Assembly: GCF_009827545.1 (NCBI RefSeq)
Contig: NZ_WTYS01000001.1
Location: 2,567,772 to 2,631,771, forward strand
Origin: Pontixanthobacter gangjinensis
GTDB taxonomy: Bacteria > Pseudomonadota > Alphaproteobacteria > Sphingomonadales > Sphingomonadaceae
Direction: 5' to 3'
Length of the DNA stretch: 64,000 nt
Under the pieces are notes generated by a model that was not told the origin of the DNA, searched no databases, and was given only the letters and a program-made list of their open reading frames with translations. Below are positions 52,804 to 61,861 of this stretch, piece after piece (position 1 is the stretch's first letter; every line of letters starts with the position of its first letter). Position numbers and translations under genes: made by a program.

Positions 52804-53172
52804 CTATTCCCTATCATCCCTAAGCGAAGCCCCGCCATAGGGGTTGTAATCCGACTGAGGTAATTCCTCCCTCGGTCCAAGGTCCTGCGATTGCGGCGGC
52901 ATGGCAACCACCGGCGCGTTTTGCGACTGCCCCAGTCCCATTAGCCCAGCCGCAATCACCGGCGCGCCAAAGATGATAAAGCACCCGCCAATCACCCGCA
53001 CCCCCTGCCGCCACTCCAGTCGCCCCGTCAGCAACATCAACCCGACAAAAGCCACCGCCAAAACACACAGCCCCGTCGCAACGCTGCCAAGCATCGTGCC
53101 CACAATCCAATTGGCTGAATCACCCAGCGCATTGCCGCCCGAAGGCTCAAATAGAGATTGTCTAACGCTCAT
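52804..53172 (-). CDS. virB2: VirB2/TrbC-like type IV secretion pilin
   Basis: A 122-residue protein with two hydrophobic segments (WIVGTMLGSVATGLCVLAVA onward, and CFIIFGAPVIAAGLMGL) separated by the polar loop TGRLEWRQGVR, the plan of mature VirB2/TrbC pilins. The N-terminus is short (MSVRQSLFEPSGGNALGDS) and no clear signal peptide is seen. The C-terminus is an unusual hydrophilic tail ending SLRDDRE. This is the only complete copy; partial copies lie at 551, 1968 and 30802. No other secretion genes are present, so the gene is probably a stranded relic. Its ATG overlaps the stop of the upstream frame. Confidence 0.7.
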   Translation of the reverse strand: MSVRQSLFEPSGGNALGDSANWIVGTMLGSVATGLCVLAVAFVGLMLLTGRLEWRQGVRVIGGCFIIFGAPVIAAGLMGLGQSQNAPVVAMPPQSQDLGPREELPQSDYNPYGGASLRDDRE

Positions 53173-53432
53173 AGGTGGCCGGTGCTCAATCCTGACGGTT
53201 CAAAAGGTACAGCGCGATTATTGCGCATCCCCGCCAAAATGCTAGCAATTTTCTGCTTCGAGGTATTGCCGTAACCCCGAGCATCGCGATGCTCTCTTAA
53301 CGGAGAAATCGCGATGTGGATTTTATCAAAGCACCAGCCTGCACACTCAATAGTCATCGTAAGACTGAGCCATACATAATGTCCGCTTCCCACCCAGAAG
53401 CAGACGCCAGCCCGGTATCGACCGGCGCCCAA
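53169..53432 (-). pseudogene. Remnant of a gene upstream of virB2
   Basis: The frame ends KIASILAGMRNNRAVPFEPS and then GLSTGHL, with its stop overlapping the virB2 ATG (ATGA), the usual sign of operon partners. The 5' part is disrupted by a partial dispersed repeat (AATGTCCGCTTCCCACCC at 53378). No family is recognised; it may be the tail of a mating-system gene. Confidence 0.35.
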
Positions 53433-53438
53433 CAGCGG

Positions 53439-54071
53439 TCAGATTTCCGTTTTCTCCGCGAGTGTGAGCGCATCTTCGATGTCCACGCCAAGATAGCGAA
53501 CAGTATTCTCTATTTTCGAATGACCCAACAGTATCTGGATCGCTCGTATGTTGCCCGTCGCTTTGTAGATAATCGAAGCCTTAGTTCGCCGCAGCGAGTG
53601 CGTGCCGTATTCCTCTGACCGAAGGCCAATAGCCTCAACCCATTCATCTACCAGTCTGGCATATTGACGCGTGCTCAAATGATTTGAGTGCTCGATCCGA
53701 CTTGGAAACACATAGTTCTCAACAGAACCGCCTCGACGTTGAAGCCAAGCGAACAGACTGTCACGTGCATCTGCCGCGATTTCAAACTGAACGGGTCGCC
53801 CAGTTTTGCGCTGTGTGATTGCGGCCCGCGTTCGAACGTCAGGTCCGCTGACCAGATCCCCAATCTTGAGCTCAACGAGGTCACACCCCCTCAACTTGCT
53901 ATCGATTGCTAAATCAAAGAGAGCCCGATCACGAATGCGTTGCTCGCGGTCGAGAAAGAACCGGATGGCCCATATCTGTTTCTGTTTGAACGGTCTCTTA
54001 GGCCCGATCTTCGCCCCAAAGTTCCAAGGGACGCGGTTTTGAGTCGCAGGATCGAATTGTGAATAAGTCAT
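53439..54071 (-). CDS. Tyrosine recombinase/integrase, copy 1
   Basis: A 210-residue integrase consisting of the catalytic domain. The catalytic residues are Arg in SKLRGCDLVEL, His and Arg in YGTHSLRRTKAS, His in LLGHSKIENT and Tyr in VRYLGVDIED. The usual arm-binding and core-binding domains are reduced to about 40 residues. It is highly similar to copy 2 at 58370 and in the same direction, with similar sequence upstream (CTTGGCCGGAATGGCCGC). The pair flanks a metabolic cargo. Confidence 0.85.
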   Translation of the reverse strand: MTYSQFDPATQNRVPWNFGAKIGPKRPFKQKQIWAIRFFLDREQRIRDRALFDLAIDSKLRGCDLVELKIGDLVSGPDVRTRAAITQRKTGRPVQFEIAADARDSLFAWLQRRGGSVENYVFPSRIEHSNHLSTRQYARLVDEWVEAIGLRSEEYGTHSLRRTKASIIYKATGNIRAIQILLGHSKIENTVRYLGVDIEDALTLAEKTEI

Positions 54072-54273
54072 CTTCTTTCTCCTTGGCCGGAATGGCCGCG
54101 AAGAATGTCCGCTTTCCGGGACTAAGATTTGGCATCGCTGAGACCGAGAATGGGCGCAATTCTAATTGACGACAATTGGGCCGATTGCGGACTATCGGGA
54201 ATTGGCGTGAGATAGCTAAAGATCGAATACTGTAGTCGTCAGACTCGAACCTATGCAAAACTGAGTGAACGGA

Positions 54274-55053
54274 TCACTCCGGATCGCCGAGGAATCGGCT
54301 CAACATCCGGTTGAAGGACTTGGGTCGCTCGAAATAGGGCGAGTGTCCGGTCCCACTGATCACCTTCTGCTGTGCATGCGGAAAGTTATCAGCCATCGCC
54401 GCCAGTGAACCCGGCGGCCAGATCGGATCATCTTCGCCTGAGATCATCAGAACCGGGAATGGGATCTTCGCCAATTGCTCTTCCGGCAAGAGTGCAGATG
54501 GCGCGAAAAGCGGGCCGATTGCAGCTGGATTCGGCGGAGGATTGAACGCAGTGATCTGGCGAAACAGAAACGACTTTGTTGCGCTGGCCTTTTCGAACTG
54601 TTCCGAGAGCGTCATTTCGGCGAGGCCCTCCGGTCCGATGTTCTGCAAAGCCGCCGCGAAGGCTTGCATCGCCGGACCGTGCGCCACGCCCGCCATTGAG
54701 CAGCTTAGGACCAGATGCTCCACGCGCTCTTGCGCTGCGAGCGCTGCCCGCAATGCAAACCATCCGCCCAAAGATTGGCCAATCAGCGTGCCTTTCTCGA
54801 CCCCGGCATGATCCATGACCTCGAGCACCACTTCGTCCAGCCTATCAGGATCAAACCCGCCATCGCGTGCTGGGGTTTGTCCGAATCCCGGCAGGTCGAT
54901 GCAGATTACCGTGTGGTTCGGCGCGAATGCTTCGACCTGCTGGAACCACACCGCTGCGTTGCCGCCTGCGCCGTGGATGAACACGAGCGCCGGTCCCTCA
55001 CCTTCGCGCGTGTAATGCGTGCCTGCCGCTGTAATATTTTGATGTTTCGTCAT
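54274..55053 (-). CDS. Alpha/beta hydrolase
   Basis: A 259-residue hydrolase: oxyanion segment LVFIHGAGGNAAVWFQQVEA, nucleophile elbow LIGQSLGGWFAL, Asp in MISGEDDPIWPPG and His in ISGTGHSPYFERP. The ATG at 55053 overlaps the stop of the NmrA-like gene (TGATG). It may hydrolyse a ring-cleavage or ester product of the flavin monooxygenase encoded two genes upstream; the substrate is not known. Confidence 0.8.
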   Translation of the reverse strand: MTKHQNITAAGTHYTREGEGPALVFIHGAGGNAAVWFQQVEAFAPNHTVICIDLPGFGQTPARDGGFDPDRLDEVVLEVMDHAGVEKGTLIGQSLGGWFALRAALAAQERVEHLVLSCSMAGVAHGPAMQAFAAALQNIGPEGLAEMTLSEQFEKASATKSFLFRQITAFNPPPNPAAIGPLFAPSALLPEEQLAKIPFPVLMISGEDDPIWPPGSLAAMADNFPHAQQKVISGTGHSPYFERPKSFNRMLSRFLGDPE

Positions 55054-55946
55054 CACCCAGGCTCCTGGCAAAGCAAGCGGTCGAGATGCGCGGGCAATGT
55101 GGTTGCTTCAAAACCGCCTATATCGCTTCGAGCATCCTTCGAGTGATACCCGTGCTTGTCGAAGTGAACCAGCAAGGGAATGACCGATGACATGCGGTCT
55201 TTGCGCAGCCGAAACACCGGCGTCAGCGCACGAAAGAGATGGAAAGTCGGGAAACGCGATGGCGCGCGGATTTCGAAACCTGCCGCTTCACTAAGCAGCA
55301 CTTCAATTTGGGAAATGGAGAATGTGCCGGGCGCTACCAGATCGATCCTGTCGTTCAGCACCCTGCCTTTCGCTAGCAATTCGCTGGTCACGAAACGTGG
55401 AACGTCGCGCTGGCTGGTGAAAGTGAAGCGGCGGCTCTTGTTAAGCGGGAAGAGGAATTTGCCTTTCTTGAGCAGCTCGACCCGCAGATCGAACAGGTCT
55501 TCCATGTAGGTCCCGCAGCGCAGAATCGAAAAAGGAATGCCGCTCTCGGAGATCATCTGTTCGATCGCATGCTTGGCATCAAGAATCCCGACGCCGTGCT
55601 TGCGCTCGACCCCGAGACAGGAAGTGTAGATAAGATGGGGGACGCCTGCCGCTTTCAATCCTTTTAGTACCAGCCGCGCAGCTTCGATCTCGCTTGATGG
55701 ATCATCACTGAGACCCATTGGAGTGACAAGGAACACCGCATCCGCCCCGTCAACCGCACGCGCAACATCAGCGGGCTCCATCATGCTGCCCTGGACTATT
55801 TCGGCCTGCGGATAGCGCCTGCGAACTTTGTGAGGCTTGCGAGCAAGAAGACGCAGGTTTGCACCCTCTTCGCAGAACCCCTCGACGAAGTGATGGGCGA
55901 CCGGCCCCGAACAACCGATCGCCGCTACAGTGACTTTCTCCTTCAC
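55053..55946 (-). CDS. NmrA-like NAD(P)-binding protein
   Basis: A 297-residue Rossmann protein. KVTVAAIGCSGPVAHHFVEG is a degenerate dinucleotide loop, followed by LRLLARKPHKVRR, VQGSMMEP and DAVFLVTPMG, all as in NmrA/HSCARG-type atypical short-chain dehydrogenases. The GTG at 55946 is chosen because GGAGGGGAG precedes it and it overlaps the monooxygenase stop (GTGA). It may be a reductase or a redox-sensing partner in the same pathway. Confidence 0.75.
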   Translation of the reverse strand: MKEKVTVAAIGCSGPVAHHFVEGFCEEGANLRLLARKPHKVRRRYPQAEIVQGSMMEPADVARAVDGADAVFLVTPMGLSDDPSSEIEAARLVLKGLKAAGVPHLIYTSCLGVERKHGVGILDAKHAIEQMISESGIPFSILRCGTYMEDLFDLRVELLKKGKFLFPLNKSRRFTFTSQRDVPRFVTSELLAKGRVLNDRIDLVAPGTFSISQIEVLLSEAAGFEIRAPSRFPTFHLFRALTPVFRLRKDRMSSVIPLLVHFDKHGYHSKDARSDIGGFEATTLPAHLDRLLCQEPG

Positions 55947-57607
55947 TGTCTCCCCTCCCGCTGCAAGATGTGCTCGAGAGCAGCAATAAGACCCTTTTCC
56001 TTCGTGTCGCGCGATTTGGCGCGCCATGTGATATGTGCGTCAGGCCGCACCAAAACCGCGCCGTCGCTTTCGATCTCGAACGCTTCAAGGAATGTGCCAT
56101 CATCCCGCAAGCCAGCGCTGCCGATGCGGTAACAGGCGATGGGCAGCCCGAGCTCTTTGCGCGCAGCATCGACTTCCTGCTCCCACTCTTGGCCATCCGG
56201 CCCGACCAACAGGGTAAAGGAGGAGCCGATCAAGTCGAGCGTCGAGAGCTGGTCGCCCTCCTGCCCCAGCCACACATGCGGCGCGCGGCAGCCGGGCGTT
56301 GCTGCTGGTATGTAATCCGAATACGAGTCTTCGGCCTGCTCCGGAATAGTTCCGTCCGGGACAATGGCTGGCGACTGATACCAGCTGCCGAACTCGACCC
56401 CAAGATGGTTGCCGTAGCGATGCGATTCCGCAACGATCTGTTCGGCGGTAAGGCCGCTGTCCTCGCCTGTGGCTGAAGCGACGTTGATCCGCTGCACGTT
56501 CGACGCGTTGACAAAGCTTTGCATCACGATCTGCTGCGACACCGGTCGGCGTTCGTCGTGATAGGTTTTGACTAGATCCCAGCCTGCCTTGCCTTGCGCA
56601 AAGAGAGCCAGCTTCCACATTGCATTGTGCATGCCCTGAAGCCCAGTGTTGACGCCTAAGCCACCGGTAGGAGGGAATTGGTGCGCGGCATCGCCGCAGA
56701 CCAGCGCGCGGCCCTTTGTGAAATGATCGACTGTCGTGGCATTGAGCTCCCACAACCCGAGCGATAATACTTCGACCTCAAGATCGGGCACGCCTGCTGC
56801 AGCGCGCACCCATTCGGCTGCGCGTTCCTTTGTGAAGTATTCGAGCGAGAACTCATGCGGCTCGACATTGATCTGCGAGAGCCAGCGGCCATTGGCATCG
56901 AGCGGTTGGAGCACGCCGGTGGCATCCTGGTTATTCACGAACAGCAAAACGCCGTGTCGGCCATTCAGATGGCTTTCGATGTCGGCGCGGAAGTAGCAAT
57001 TGACCAGCTGCTTGACCGCTTTTTGGCCTTCAAGTTTGAGTCCTAGTGCGTCTCGCATCGGGCTCGCCGCGCCATCGGCTGCAACCATGGCGCAACCGGA
57101 AATGACTTCAGTCTCGCCAGAGAGACGGTCCTTGATCTCGAGTACGATGCCGTCGTCGCCCTCCTCGCCACCCTTGAGCAGGCGAACGGCCTCAGTCGAG
57201 AAACGCAGGTCGACAAGCCCGCTCGAACGCAGCGCCTGGAGCATGATCTCCTCGATCCGGTCCTGCGAAGTCATGGTCGGCTCGGCCGGGCTCACGTCTG
57301 GCCCCGGACCTTCAAAACCCTTGCTCTCGATTTGTCCGTATTCTTCGCCGCATGCGTTTTCGAGGAAACGGATCGGGCTCTTCCAACCGGGAGGGCAATC
57401 GATGCTGCGTAGCCGCTTATATGTTCCCATTCCCCAGCCGCGCGCAATTTCCATCGTGCGGGTATTGAAGTTGCGGGTCTTGGGGTGATGCGAGGTGCTG
57501 GGGTGTTTCTCGATCAGTATGCTGGGCACACCAAAACGGCTAAGCTCAAGTGCTGCCCCCAGTCCGACCGGCCCGCCGCCTACGATGATGACTTTTCCCG
57601 TATCCAT
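55943..57607 (-). CDS. FAD-dependent aromatic monooxygenase (PheA/TfdB-type)
   Basis: A 554-residue class A flavoprotein monooxygenase. FAD motif VIIVGGGPVGLGAALELSRF at the N-terminus, DG motif MVAADGAASPMRDALGL, GD motif ALVCGDAAHQFPPTGGLGVN, and a C-terminal thioredoxin-like domain (LIGSSFTLLVGPDGQEWEQE) that is usual in phenol hydroxylase-type members. It hydroxylates an aromatic or polyketide-like substrate using NAD(P)H and oxygen. It is first in a three-gene overlapping operon, divergent from a TetR gene. Confidence 0.85.
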   Translation of the reverse strand: MDTGKVIIVGGGPVGLGAALELSRFGVPSILIEKHPSTSHHPKTRNFNTRTMEIARGWGMGTYKRLRSIDCPPGWKSPIRFLENACGEEYGQIESKGFEGPGPDVSPAEPTMTSQDRIEEIMLQALRSSGLVDLRFSTEAVRLLKGGEEGDDGIVLEIKDRLSGETEVISGCAMVAADGAASPMRDALGLKLEGQKAVKQLVNCYFRADIESHLNGRHGVLLFVNNQDATGVLQPLDANGRWLSQINVEPHEFSLEYFTKERAAEWVRAAAGVPDLEVEVLSLGLWELNATTVDHFTKGRALVCGDAAHQFPPTGGLGVNTGLQGMHNAMWKLALFAQGKAGWDLVKTYHDERRPVSQQIVMQSFVNASNVQRINVASATGEDSGLTAEQIVAESHRYGNHLGVEFGSWYQSPAIVPDGTIPEQAEDSYSDYIPAATPGCRAPHVWLGQEGDQLSTLDLIGSSFTLLVGPDGQEWEQEVDAARKELGLPIACYRIGSAGLRDDGTFLEAFEIESDGAVLVRPDAHITWRAKSRDTKEKGLIAALEHILQREGRQ

Positions 57608-57695
57608 GAAGTCCTCCTGATTGAGACCCGATTGCTACTTGCTATCCTGAACCGAATCGCTATTAACGATACAAATGTCTCATTAAGGAGAGGGC

Positions 57696-58292
57696 ATGTC
57701 AAGCGCCCAAAAATCTTCGCCTATGCGCAAAGCTGCGACGAAACGACCTGGAGGGCGAACGTCGGAGGTGACGAGCCGCGTGTTCGAAGCCACAATGGCG
57801 CTGCTTGAGGAGGCCGGAATCTCCGCTGTCTCCTTCCAACGCGTGGCCGAGCGAGCCGACGTTGGCCGAGCAACGCTCTATCGCCGTTGGCCCGAGCCGA
57901 CATTCCTAGTCGCGGATGCCTTGGCTGCGACCGCAGCGGATCGCATCAAAATCCGCGATACTGGCAGCTTGCGAGGTGATCTTGTGGCCATGCTCGAACA
58001 GATTGGTGCCTTCATCGACAGCCCGACAGGTAGGGCTGCAATAATCGCCGGCCTTTCGGGGCGAGAGCAACCCGAGTTTGCCAAGTTGGCCCGGCAATTG
58101 TGGGAGCGCCGTCGCGAAGATGTCGCACCGATTTTCGAACGCGCCAAGAAGCGCGGAGAACTTGCACCTGAAGTCGACGCGGATGTGTTGTTCGCACTGG
58201 CCGCTGGAGCTCTCTACGCACGCATGATCGTGATGGCGAAGCCCATCGATACTGAGTGGGTGGAAAGCGTAGTCGATCAGCTGGTGGGCTAG
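57696..58292 (+). CDS. TetR-family repressor of the monooxygenase operon
   Basis: A 198-residue regulator: GGRTSEVTSRVFEATMALLE, then the helix-turn-helix VSFQRVAERADVGRATLYRRWP and a C-terminal domain typical of the AcrR group. AAGGAGA stands six bases before the ATG. It is divergent from the monooxygenase operon with 88 bases between. The gap holds TGAGAC and GTCTCA about 50 bases apart but no compact palindrome. Confidence 0.85.
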   Translation: MSSAQKSSPMRKAATKRPGGRTSEVTSRVFEATMALLEEAGISAVSFQRVAERADVGRATLYRRWPEPTFLVADALAATAADRIKIRDTGSLRGDLVAMLEQIGAFIDSPTGRAAIIAGLSGREQPEFAKLARQLWERRREDVAPIFERAKKRGELAPEVDADVLFALAAGALYARMIVMAKPIDTEWVESVVDQLVG

Positions 58293-58369
58293 GTGTGACC
58301 TTTGCCTAGGTTCGCCCACCGTCTCCAGAAGCGGACGCTGGCCCAGATGAAACCAGCGCCCGACTCCTG

Positions 58370-59008
58370 TCAGATCTCAGTCTTTTCAGCAAGCGTGAGA
58401 GCATCTTCGATGTCAACGCCTAAGTATCGAACGGTGTTTTCAATCTTCGAATGTCCCAGCAATATCTGGATTGCCCGGATGTTGCCGGTGGCTTTGTAGA
58501 TGATTGAAACTTTGGTTCGGCGCAGCGAATGAGTGCCATATTCCTCGGGTCGCAAGCCAATCGCTTCAACCCACTCATCAACAAGCCTAGCGTATTGTCG
58601 CGTGCTCAAATGACGGGTGTGATCAACACGGCTGGGAAAGACAAAGTCTTCGACGTCACCACCTCTGAGTTCGAGCCAGGCGAAAAGACTTGCACGCGCG
58701 TCTGCCGCAATCTCAAACTGGACAGGGCGTGCAGTCTTGCGCTGGGTAATTGTCGCTCGCGTTCTGATTTCCGGACCACTGACCAAATCGCCGATCTTCA
58801 GCTCAACGAGATCACAACCTCGCAGCTTACTATCAATCGCCAGATCAAACAGCGCGCGATCTCGAATGCGCTCTTCGCGATCTAGGAAGAATCGGATCGC
58901 CCAGATCTGCTTTTGATTGAAAGGACGCTTGGGCCCGATCTTGGCGCCAAAATTCCATGGCACACGGCTTTGTGTTGCTGGATCGAATTGTGAGTATGTC
59001 ATCTTCAT
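58370..59008 (-). CDS. Tyrosine recombinase/integrase, copy 2
   Basis: A 212-residue recombinase, near-identical in plan to copy 1 at 53439 and differing at scattered residues (SGPEIRTRATITQRKTARPV for SGPDVRTRAAITQRKTGRPV; LELRGGDVEDFVF for LQRRGGSVENYVF). Catalytic Arg, His-x-x-Arg, His and Tyr are all kept. Its start is preceded by the same CTTGGCCGGAATGGCCGC block. Confidence 0.85.
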   Translation of the reverse strand: MKMTYSQFDPATQSRVPWNFGAKIGPKRPFNQKQIWAIRFFLDREERIRDRALFDLAIDSKLRGCDLVELKIGDLVSGPEIRTRATITQRKTARPVQFEIAADARASLFAWLELRGGDVEDFVFPSRVDHTRHLSTRQYARLVDEWVEAIGLRPEEYGTHSLRRTKVSIIYKATGNIRAIQILLGHSKIENTVRYLGVDIEDALTLAEKTEI

Positions 59009-59099
59009 TCTCCTTGGCCGGAATGGCCGCAGAGAACGTCCGCTTTTGGGAACTAAGAAATTGGAAGTCTATGTCTTGAATTGGGGCGCAAAGCTGACA

Positions 59100-59645
59100 T
59101 CAGCCCTTCACTTCCCACCAATCAGGCCAAGTAGCTTTATGCGGCGTGCGCGTCGCGCCCCAAACTTCGCGTTGCTCCTCGATAGTAAGCCGCCTGTCGC
59201 AAAGCCGCTCAAGCGCTTCCTCAACAATCCACGGGCTCAATTCCCATCGAACCCGCTTTTCGTCGGCCGGGAACTTCTTCACAGCCAAACCAAGCGTTCC
59301 GATGATCGCATCAGCGCCGGAACTAATTGCGGACAGGATTATCGTATCGATTCCTTGCTGATCATCGCCGCGAACCGAGCGTGCATTCTCGATTGCATCA
59401 AGCGAAGCCCGCGCCGCCGAACTGTCTCCAGCGAGGCCCTTTTGAGTGAGTTGAAGCACAAATGCTTCGGCTGCGGTGACGCGCCGCTCTCGGCCATCCT
59501 CACGGATCGTCACCATCTGACCAAGCACCGCATCATAAGGAACAGATTTGTGACGGTTTTTCGGGCGCCCCTTGGGGTTGCCAGAACTGCCCTTCTTGAA
59601 CTGCGTCTCAGTTGGCGGTTTGCCGCGGCCTACAGCCTCGCTCAT
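59100..59645 (-). CDS. DUF5681 protein
   Basis: A 181-residue protein. The N-terminal TQFKKGSSGNPKGRPKN is the signature of DUF5681, a basic, probably DNA-binding segment, followed by a helical body. It overlaps the next DUF5681 gene by four bases. Proteins of this family are encoded in phage-like and integrative modules of Alphaproteobacteria; the function is unknown. Confidence 0.8.
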   Translation of the reverse strand: MSEAVGRGKPPTETQFKKGSSGNPKGRPKNRHKSVPYDAVLGQMVTIREDGRERRVTAAEAFVLQLTQKGLAGDSSAARASLDAIENARSVRGDDQQGIDTIILSAISSGADAIIGTLGLAVKKFPADEKRVRWELSPWIVEEALERLCDRRLTIEEQREVWGATRTPHKATWPDWWEVKG

Positions 59646-60157
59646 GCGATCTTACCACGCGGCCATTTCAGGGTGTCAGGATCGAAGGTGAAGAACTTGA
59701 TGCTGTCGACTTCTCTACGGTCAAACTTCTTGCGTCCTGGGCGGCTCAGCGCGGCTTGGGTCGCCCATGCATGGACCTTCCATCTGGTTGGAAATTCAGG
59801 TTCAGGCTCTGCGATGCCCAGGATGCGCAACGCTTCGTTCGCGTTGTCAGAGTGGTGATGATGTTTGAGCTCGATCCTGTGGCGCGGCGCGGCGTTCTTT
59901 TTTGCTAGCTCCGCTTCTCGCTTTTCTATCATCTTGAGGACTTTGCGGATTGCCATCCGCTTGCCTGCAAGAGCATCTTTTAAGGTTTGCTGCTGAAGCG
60001 CTTCTTCAACACTCGCCTCGCGCGATTTCCCGTTCTGGGTAATGACTAACGTCTTATCGAGGATGATCTCGAACGCTGACACATTGGGCCTGCGCGGCTT
60101 GCGCGGACGCCCGCCGGGATTACCCGACTGCCCAGGCTGGAACCGCGATCCGCTCAT
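59642..60157 (-). CDS. DUF5681 protein
   Basis: A 171-residue protein with RFQPGQSGNPGGRPRKPRRP at the N-terminus, the same signature as its neighbour, and a HHHH run in the middle. It overlaps genes on both sides by four bases, so the three minus-strand genes here form one translationally coupled unit with the methyltransferase first. Confidence 0.8.
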   Translation of the reverse strand: MSGSRFQPGQSGNPGGRPRKPRRPNVSAFEIILDKTLVITQNGKSREASVEEALQQQTLKDALAGKRMAIRKVLKMIEKREAELAKKNAAPRHRIELKHHHHSDNANEALRILGIAEPEPEFPTRWKVHAWATQAALSRPGRKKFDRREVDSIKFFTFDPDTLKWPRGKIA

Positions 60158-61458
60158 TCGCTAACCTTTTCGCCCTCGCGGAAGACGAGTTTCGGCTGCT
60201 TGCCGGTAAGATCACTCCAGCGCTGCATTGCAAGATCCACATAGGCTGGATCAATATCGAGACCGCGGAACGCGCGGCCCACACGCTCGGCTGCAATTAG
60301 GCTGGTGCCCGAGCCCAAGAAGATGTCGAGAACAAGCTCGCCCTGTTTTGTGACATCCTGATAGGCATCAGCCACCATCGCCACTGGTTTTACCGTAGGA
60401 TGGAGCGCTAGATCCTCGCGGCGCGAACCGCGCATTGAGTTGACGCTTGGATAATCCCATACATTGGTCCGGTTGCGGCCGTGTTTGCCAAGCTCGACAT
60501 TGTTGACGTGGGACGCGTCACCGACACGGTAAACAAAGACCATCTCGTGCTTGGAACGATAAAGCGAGCCCATCCCTGCATTGCTTTTGTTCCAGACGCA
60601 GATGTTGAGCAGGTCCCCGTAAACTCCGTCTACCGACGCGGTCACATCATCCATGTGTCGCCAGTCCATGCACACAAAGTGGACCGCACCGTTTCGCGAT
60701 ACTTTGGCACAGGCACCAAGCGTGTCGGCGAGGAAGCTGCGAAACTCACTCTCGTTCATCTCGCCCGATGCCATCGCGAACTCGCGGTGACGTCCCTTGG
60801 CATTGGCATGACCATTGATTTTCACATTGTACGGAGGATCAAGAAACGCGCAGTCGATCGAGGCACCCTCGCCCACTACCTTCTGCAAGAACTCGGTATT
60901 GCGCCCGTCGCCGCAGGCGACCCTATGCTCGCCAAGCTGCCAAATATCGCCAGATTGAACTCGCGGGTTTTCAGGAACGGCGGGGATTACTTCGTCATCA
61001 GGGTCGTCGCTGTCAGCAAGTACGACGTCGATCTCACCAGTACTAAAGCCGGTCAGGCCAAGGTCGACATCCACTTCTGGTAGCGAGAGATCGGCAAGCT
61101 CTAGCTTGAGAATTTCAAGGTCCCAGCCCGCATTGAGCGCGATCTTATTGTCGGCGAGGCGCAGAGTCTTCTTCTGTGTCTCACTCAGCCCGGTAAGCGT
61201 GATGACCGGGACTTCGGCAAGGTTCAGTTCCTTGGCTGCTCGCAGACGGCCATGCCCCGCAATAAGGTAACCCTCCGGATCTGCGAGTATGGGGTTCGTG
61301 AAACCGAAAACACTGATCGACTTGGCGATTTGCCCGACCTGTCGTTTCGAATGCGTTCGCGCATTACGCGGATCTGGGACGAGCTTGTCTGTGCGCGTGT
61401 AACTAACTTCAATCCGGCGGTCAGCAGCTATGCTTGCAAGTGTATCTTTTTCAACCAT
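60154..61458 (-). CDS. DNA methyltransferase with N-terminal ParB-like domain
   Basis: A 434-residue protein. Residues 15-120 are a ParB/sulfiredoxin-type domain (LVPDPRNARTHSKRQVGQIA, ILADPEGYLIAGHGRLRAA). The C-terminal part is an N6-adenine or N4-cytosine methyltransferase with DCAFLDPPYNVKIN (catalytic motif) before LVLDIFLGSGTSLIAAERVG (cofactor motif). This class is common in phages and integrative elements and usually has no restriction partner. It is divergent from the DUF3489/DUF2924/recombinase operon. Confidence 0.88.
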   Translation of the reverse strand: MVEKDTLASIAADRRIEVSYTRTDKLVPDPRNARTHSKRQVGQIAKSISVFGFTNPILADPEGYLIAGHGRLRAAKELNLAEVPVITLTGLSETQKKTLRLADNKIALNAGWDLEILKLELADLSLPEVDVDLGLTGFSTGEIDVVLADSDDPDDEVIPAVPENPRVQSGDIWQLGEHRVACGDGRNTEFLQKVVGEGASIDCAFLDPPYNVKINGHANAKGRHREFAMASGEMNESEFRSFLADTLGACAKVSRNGAVHFVCMDWRHMDDVTASVDGVYGDLLNICVWNKSNAGMGSLYRSKHEMVFVYRVGDASHVNNVELGKHGRNRTNVWDYPSVNSMRGSRREDLALHPTVKPVAMVADAYQDVTKQGELVLDIFLGSGTSLIAAERVGRAFRGLDIDPAYVDLAMQRWSDLTGKQPKLVFREGEKVSE

Positions 61459-61636
61459 ACAGTGAACATAACAGGTCCGTTTGTTCTAATCTAGCGCACC
61501 AGGCGTCCGTGTGGGGATATCTCGCTTCCGCTGGACTTCGGCAAATATTCGAGCATTGCTGTTCCTGCGCCCGGCAAGCTGGGCTTGCTTCGGTAGCGGC
61601 AGTCATTTTCGGCTCCCGCATCAACCGGAGGATGAC

Positions 61637-61861
61637 ATGACCAAACAATTACCCACCAAAGCGCCCAGCAAACTTGATACTCTGGAGAAGCTGCTCAAGC
61701 GCAAAAACGGCGCAAGCATCGCTGAGATGACCAAGGCAACCGGATGGCAGCAACATTCCGTACGCGGAGCGATGGCAGCTGCGCTAAAGAAGCGCGGACA
61801 TATCATCAGTTCAGATAAGATTGACGGTGTGCGCCGCTACCGAATCGAGTCAGCATCGTGA
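61637..61861 (+). CDS. DUF3489 protein (small HTH)
   Basis: A 74-residue protein: LDTLEKLLKRKNGASIAEMT, then TGWQQHSVRGAMAAALKKRG and DGVRRYRI, the DUF3489 pattern, a winged-helix-like fold. GGAGGATGAC precedes the ATG at 61637. The next gene starts inside its stop (GTGA). Co-occurrence with DUF2924 and a recombinase is common, so it probably belongs to the element's control circuit. Confidence 0.8.
   Translation: MTKQLPTKAPSKLDTLEKLLKRKNGASIAEMTKATGWQQHSVRGAMAAALKKRGHIISSDKIDGVRRYRIESAS

Noticed and set aside
56100-56753. A 217-residue minus-strand frame inside the flavin monooxygenase gene
   Set aside because: Composition is Arg/Ala-rich with no domain, and the monooxygenase frame carries all FAD motifs across this stretch.
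60481-61083. A 200-residue plus-strand frame opposite the DNA methyltransferase
   Set aside because: The minus strand encodes the complete ParB-like and methyltransferase motifs; the plus frame is an open reverse of a GC-rich gene.
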